DNA of 64,000 nt from Sipunculus nudus (lineage: Eukaryota > Annelida > Sipuncula > Golfingiida > Sipunculidae). The stretch covers positions 37,530,164-37,594,163 of the forward strand of contig CM049315.1 in the NCBI GenBank assembly GCA_026874595.1. The letters are read 5' to 3'. This document shows positions 60,901 through 64,000 of the stretch, one piece after another. Positions within the stretch are counted from its first letter, which is position 1. The number at the start of each line of letters is the position of its first letter. A program made the translations under genes and the position numbers. The notes below the pieces were generated by a model, which was given only the letters and a program-made list of their open reading frames with translations, did not search any database and had not been told where the DNA came from.

Positions 60901-62016
60901 TCAGCGAGGATTTACCAACATTGCTCCTCCCTAGGAAAGCCACCTGTCAAGATATATACACCCAAAAAATATTATAAACTGTAAAATCTGTAGTCTAATG
61001 TAGATATGTATATGCTAGGATATTAATAATTCTCTGCCCAAGTCCAATAATTTAGTAGCACATGGGGCAATTGATATGAATGTAATCTATAAATACTTGT
61101 TAGCATTTTTTTTCACAGAGATACAAATGTAACAATAATATATCAAACATCTTTAACTGTAAATTATATTCTATAATGTTTTATGTAAATATAAGGTAAC
61201 ATGTAAATATCCAACTGTATTATATTATGCTAATAATTATTTAATATTATATATTTACTCTAAATTATTATATAAAACCATGTTAATAGATATTAAATTT
61301 GCAAAACAGATCTAGTTCACATTAAACTGTTCTAACAGAAGAATTTTCTGCCAGAACAAATGGAAATATTAAATATTTATTGGAATTTTATATTTATGGA
61401 ATATTAAAGAGACTTTGTATCTGACCTCTGGAAGTTCAAATTCTGGCAGGTCAGTCAGATCTGTAACGTGTCCTAGCCACTGGACGCCATGTTTGTCAGG
61501 ACGAAAGAATCCCTCACTTTCCTTGACATTTTCCACTGTTGGTCGGAACAGATGCTCGGCTTTACTGAGAACTGGGACTTGCAGGAGAGGCTGGAGAGAA
61601 TCCAGGGGGTTTTCCCACTCATGCTCCATCCAGGATTTTCCTCTCCTAGATGTAGTGGAATAATTATATCTCTTTAGATTTACCCCCTGTAGAAATGTAC
61701 TTTCAGAAGTCTGTGCTGGATGGTTATTTTTGTGTGTATTTGCTTTAGATAAGAGTCTGTCTTTGTTTCTGGATGTAGAAATTAAAGGTGATGACATGAA
61801 CGAGGAGTGTAGTCTCTTATAAGATCCATGGCAGGAAGACTGTTTTACTCTTAATGACACAGTGTTTTTCATACAAAGTTGTGTATGCAAGAGAGGAGTA
61901 CCAGTCACATAACTCTCACTGTTATTACATCTTGTTATAACATGATGCAGAAAACATCTTCTAAGTAGCATCCCTTTCTCCAGTGTCTGTCTCAGGACCA
62001 GTTTTGTTCCAGCCAT
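51845..62016 (-). CDS. GTPBP8: GTP-binding protein 8 (EngB/YihA-family GTPase, mitochondrial), six exons, complete
   Basis: Exons 62016-61426, 60943-60839, 60637-60507, 58897-58798, 56982-56864 and 51971-51845 join into 390 codons plus stop. G1 GRSNVGKSS, G2 threonine in KKPGATKS, G3 DMPGYG, G4 TKID, G5 ISS are all present and in order, as in EngB/GTPBP8. EngB proteins act in ribosome large-subunit assembly in bacteria; vertebrate GTPBP8 is mitochondrial and linked to the mitoribosome. The N-terminus (MAGTKLVLRQTLEKGMLLRR) is basic and amphipathic, as for a mitochondrial presequence. The ~197-residue region before the GTPase core is longer than in human GTPBP8 (whole protein about 284 residues). 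An acceptor-like TTGTTTCAG at about 62112 suggests a 5'-UTR intron. AATAAA on the minus strand at 51687-51682. Confidence 0.92.
52085..52270. mobile_element. Possible MITE fragment in the GTPBP8 last intron
   Basis: Starts ACAGTAAAACCAGGGTAATA followed by 'agaccaccc' and repeated 'ggtggtctyataaa/ggttggtcttaaaagac' blocks. It resembles the CAGTRAAACC ends of the element at 28820, but the far end is not clear. Confidence 0.35.
52640..53500 (+). repeat. Alternating ~129/~149-bp tandem modules
   Basis: AGGTGGC-type boxes at 52702, 52842, 52971, 53119, 53248 and 53398 (spacings 140, 129, 148, 129, 150). Each is followed by 'tctatacacatgcaaaattttggcc' or 'ttaggcaga' and 'gagatatgag'. Confidence 0.8.
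53730..55660 (+). repeat. ~340-bp tandem array in element B
   Basis: AGGTGGC/AGGTTGT boxes at 53731, 54074, 54413, 54750, 55087 and 55424 (spacings 343, 339, 337, 337, 337). Units share 'caccagtctgcaggaactga', 'atgtatgccaaaaatcatga' and 'aacagagacctaatttctgg'. Confidence 0.9.
55759..55787 (+). repeat. 3' terminal hairpin of HINE-like element B
   Basis: AGCTCAG-A-TGACT-TTC-AGTCA-G-CTGAGCT: 7-bp stem, one A/G mismatch, 5-bp stem, 3-nt loop. The same structure is present at 50625-50654 with loop TAT. Confidence 0.8.
55968..56560 (+). mobile_element. Partial HINE-like element
   Basis: AACAAGAGACCAATGGGTCT starts with the same AACAAGAGACC..GGTCT form as element A, and a GGTGGCGCCATCTGCAGG box follows at 56386. 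An open frame over 56119-56553 is AT-rich, without family resemblance. No 3' hairpin was found. Confidence 0.45.
56864..56982 (-). CDS. GTPBP8: GTPBP8 exon 5: G4
   Basis: Acceptor TTTTTCCAG, donor GTATCA. LVLTKIDKASKHEVLRNM carries the TKxD guanine-specificity motif; it ends CCFPQPFLI with two bases of the G5 serine codon. Confidence 0.93.
57205..57455. repeat. Three-copy ~85-bp tandem repeat in GTPBP8 intron 4
   Basis: ATGTATCAGCAAAG at 57214, 57298 and 57384, with shared 'gatcagaataacaccttttt' and 'tggtgggatgccatgtttct'. Confidence 0.85.
57925..58150 (+). repeat. SINE-like dispersed repeat, copy B
   Basis: Second copy of the repeat at 705-960. The head TGGCATTGGACTTTGGAGCT..AGTTTAAACCCC resembles a tRNA 3' half with a box B-like GTTTAAACC. 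Confidence 0.45.
58798..58897 (-). CDS. GTPBP8: GTPBP8 exon 4: central strand and helix
   Basis: Acceptor TTTACAG, donor GTCAGT. LCRVFLLIDASISLSATDKL then GIQMLEELKRPYV, matching the 'LLID......D....... ....PY' section of the family. Confidence 0.93.
60507..60637 (-). CDS. GTPBP8: GTPBP8 exon 3: G2 and G3
   Basis: Acceptor TTTTAG, donor GTAAGT. GATKSLHFFKVGKNFTLID then MPGYGHNMPDHFVQSVEAY; G2 threonine and the DxPG switch II motif. Confidence 0.95.
60839..60943 (-). CDS. GTPBP8: GTPBP8 exon 2: G1 (P-loop)
   Basis: Acceptor ACAG, donor GTAAGT, 35 codons. VAFLGRSNVGKSSLIKCLL carries the Walker A motif in the exact EngB form (GRSNVGKSS). Confidence 0.95.
61426..62016 (-). CDS. GTPBP8: GTPBP8 exon 1: presequence and N-terminal extension
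   Basis: ATG at 62016, donor GTCAGA at 61425, 197 codons, phase 0. The start is basic; the end (SEGFFRPDKHGVQWLGHV, DLPEFELPE) is the conserved lead-in to the EngB domain. Confidence 0.9.
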
Positions 62017-64000
62017 CTTAAAATGATTTGCAAACTCAGTTTTACTGTTATGATGATGATGATGATGATGATGGACCTATATTATTATCTTTGCTCTACA
62101 GGTTATAGACAGATTCTGAAACAAAACACAGAAGAAGGTAAATCGGGAGAATATATATATATAATTATATATATATCTTTATATAATTAAATTAATCATT
62201 ATCTCTAGAAATAATCTGAGATATACTACCGAGTATGAACATCACCATAACATTAATGACACTATATAAAAATTATAGCATGTTAATTGATATATAACTT
62301 CACCTCCTGCTTTAATAACACTGTACACGAGCAAAGCGGTAGGTGGCAGATACACTGATTTTACTACTTCTGGATTGATTATGGACATCAGCGACTCATT
62401 TATGATTTAATCTTCAGAAAACTGAACCACAAAATCTTTTAACACATAATGGGATATGAGATTTATAAAAAAAAACCCTAAACATTACAAATCAATCATT
62501 AAATGTAAATTACAATATTGTCATTATTGAGTAATTATACTAGTTTTATTTTAATTTATTATATTGTACAGGCTACAGCCTCTACAGGACAATTTGAATT
62601 AATATATAAAAATGGAGCATTTATCTATTTGAAATAATTCATCACGTTTTCCAATAATCAAAGTTTTCACAGATCAAACCCTTTTTCTTTGACAACTTAA
62701 ACAGTATTATATTAATATACCAGGCACTACTAGTGCTACAAGTACCTGCTCGCCTCAGCCGTGTAGCAGCTAGGCACTACCAGCATAAAAACACAAACTA
62801 CATCCTAAGCTCTCCTCTCACATGGTACGTCACATGGTTTGTGTTTTGGTAGAGGACACAGAAAACAGTAAAGTATACCAGCCATTGACACGTGTAACGG
62901 TAACTTCTCAATCTTTACACAGATGGCGCTGCTGTCAAGTCATGACTGGTTGGGGGGGGGGGGGGGGGGGTATGGACTTTATGCATTTACTTTTAAATTT
63001 TCACTTATAAAAGTTTCAAGTTAAAGACAGATAAAAGAAAACTGGAATATTACAATCAATACATAGCTGAGAAATGTCATTTTAAAGTTAAAATATATAA
63101 AACTAGTAAATTTTATTTTTATTTACTTTTAAATTTTCACTTATAAAAGTTTCCAGTTAAAGACAGATAAAAGAAAACTGGAATATTACAATCAATACAT
63201 AGCTGAGAAATGTCATTTTAAAGTTAAAATATATAAAACTAGTAAATTTTATTTAAATCTTTAAATATTTATCCAATTTAGCCGAGGGAACTCCCGGAAG
63301 TTTTAATGTTCTTCATTGTAAATAATATTTATGTTTTTATAAATGTATTTGTCAAGTGGTCACGGAGCAACAGTTTGGGTAAAATAAAGTATAAAATGTG
63401 TAAACAGACTGAGACGTTCGTGTCAACCTCGGGAAGCGGGACTCGCGTAATCCAATGGCCTGTCCAAGTGTCATCAGGTCATCTAGTTAACCTGGCTTGC
63501 AATAACCAGTGTCAATAAACAGGACCCAGCATATCAAGATTAACAGCACTCAAGCTGAAAGGCCAGCTACTGCAGGTTAATGTCACAGACGTCAATTAAA
63601 ATTTACCTGCTTTGCCAGCCAATAGGCAACTTAGTAATGTGTTAGTTCTCTCAGGACATTTTACACGTGCATGGTTTTGCATGCATTCACCTATGCATGT
63701 AGGGCGGACAAGTCAAGTGAACAATTATATTATTTTTAGACGATACTCAAACCTTAATGTTATTGCATGGTTTCTGTGATAGATCAAAGCAGTACGTACC
63801 CCCACGGGACACTGACGTGATAGAATCAGAGGTAAAATAAGACTATACCAATGAACGGCGTAATACTGGTTGTATGGTGTTAATATAATAGTTACACTGT
63901 TATAGTAATACCGGAAAGGTAAAAGCAAGTGGGCATTTCAGGTCAAAATAAACAGTCTTTAAATTCTAATTAAGCCACATTTATATTGTCACGCTTTTTA
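62017..64000. other. Upstream region of GTPBP8; low-complexity and unassigned DNA
   Basis: Contains a (GAT)n run (62050-62073), poly-G (62952-62970) and a 136-bp tandem duplication (62986-63257). A possible 5'-UTR splice acceptor for GTPBP8 lies near 62112. The less AT-rich stretch at 63400-63540 has a short ORF but no recognisable domain. Confidence 0.5.
62986..63257. repeat. Recent 136-bp tandem duplication
   Basis: TTTACTTTTAAATTTTCACT starts at 62986 and again at 63122; the two 136-bp copies appear to differ at only one base or so (ttCaag/ttCcag), so the event is young. Confidence 0.92.

Overview
This is a eukaryotic window: short coding exons with GT..AG splice sites sit in long AT-rich introns and intergenic DNA. 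The gene content (a Mesh/MUC4-type junction protein, a C-type lectin-domain protein, mitochondrial GTPBP8) and the repeats (many Helentron-like elements with terminal hairpins and internal tandem arrays, tRNA-derived SINEs, Ty3/gypsy remains) fit a mollusc, most likely a bivalve. That assignment is inference; no species marker is present.

Layout. 373-20452 (+) holds 13 exons of a Mesh-like transmembrane protein whose 5' part (expected signal peptide and NIDO domain) lies before the window. In order: IPT-like E-set, a second beta-rich module, AMOP, VWD, a post-VWD cysteine module, one sushi domain, one membrane span, and a 190-residue tail ending in a PDZ-ligand-like sequence. All 13 exons join in one open frame of 959 residues. 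About 22.3-35 kb is gene-poor: decayed tandem repeats, a solo-LTR-like sequence, a short MITE, a 37-bp-type minisatellite, and a decayed gypsy element (31.6-34.9 kb, minus). At 35097 an isolated first exon encodes a signal peptide. 39539-41503 (-) is a four-exon gene for a secreted or membrane protein with a C-terminal C-type lectin domain. 41.5-51.7 kb is almost wholly repeats. 51845-62016 (-) is a complete six-exon GTPBP8 (EngB/YihA-family GTPase), with all five G motifs and a 4.9-kb last intron filled by a Helentron-like element. 62.0-64.0 kb shows only low-complexity DNA and one tandem duplication.

The most unusual content is a set of Helentron-associated (HINE-like) elements. Three sequence-unrelated types share one plan: a short 5' inverted repeat near the start (two types begin AACAAG; the third begins AACTAG and its inverted repeat is less clear), subterminal inverted repeats in two types, a 3' hairpin with a 3-nt loop followed by A-rich sequence, and internal tandem arrays with periods near 135-150, 180 or 340 bp. 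The largest (6167-11453, inside the VWD-domain intron of the Mesh-like gene) carries a 3-unit higher-order satellite. Each ~340-bp monomer holds a copy of the 16-bp palindrome CAGGTGGCGCCACCTG or a variant, which overlaps a near-consensus CTCF core. The same box recurs in the element inside the GTPBP8 intron. The three genes show no sign of functional linkage to one another.
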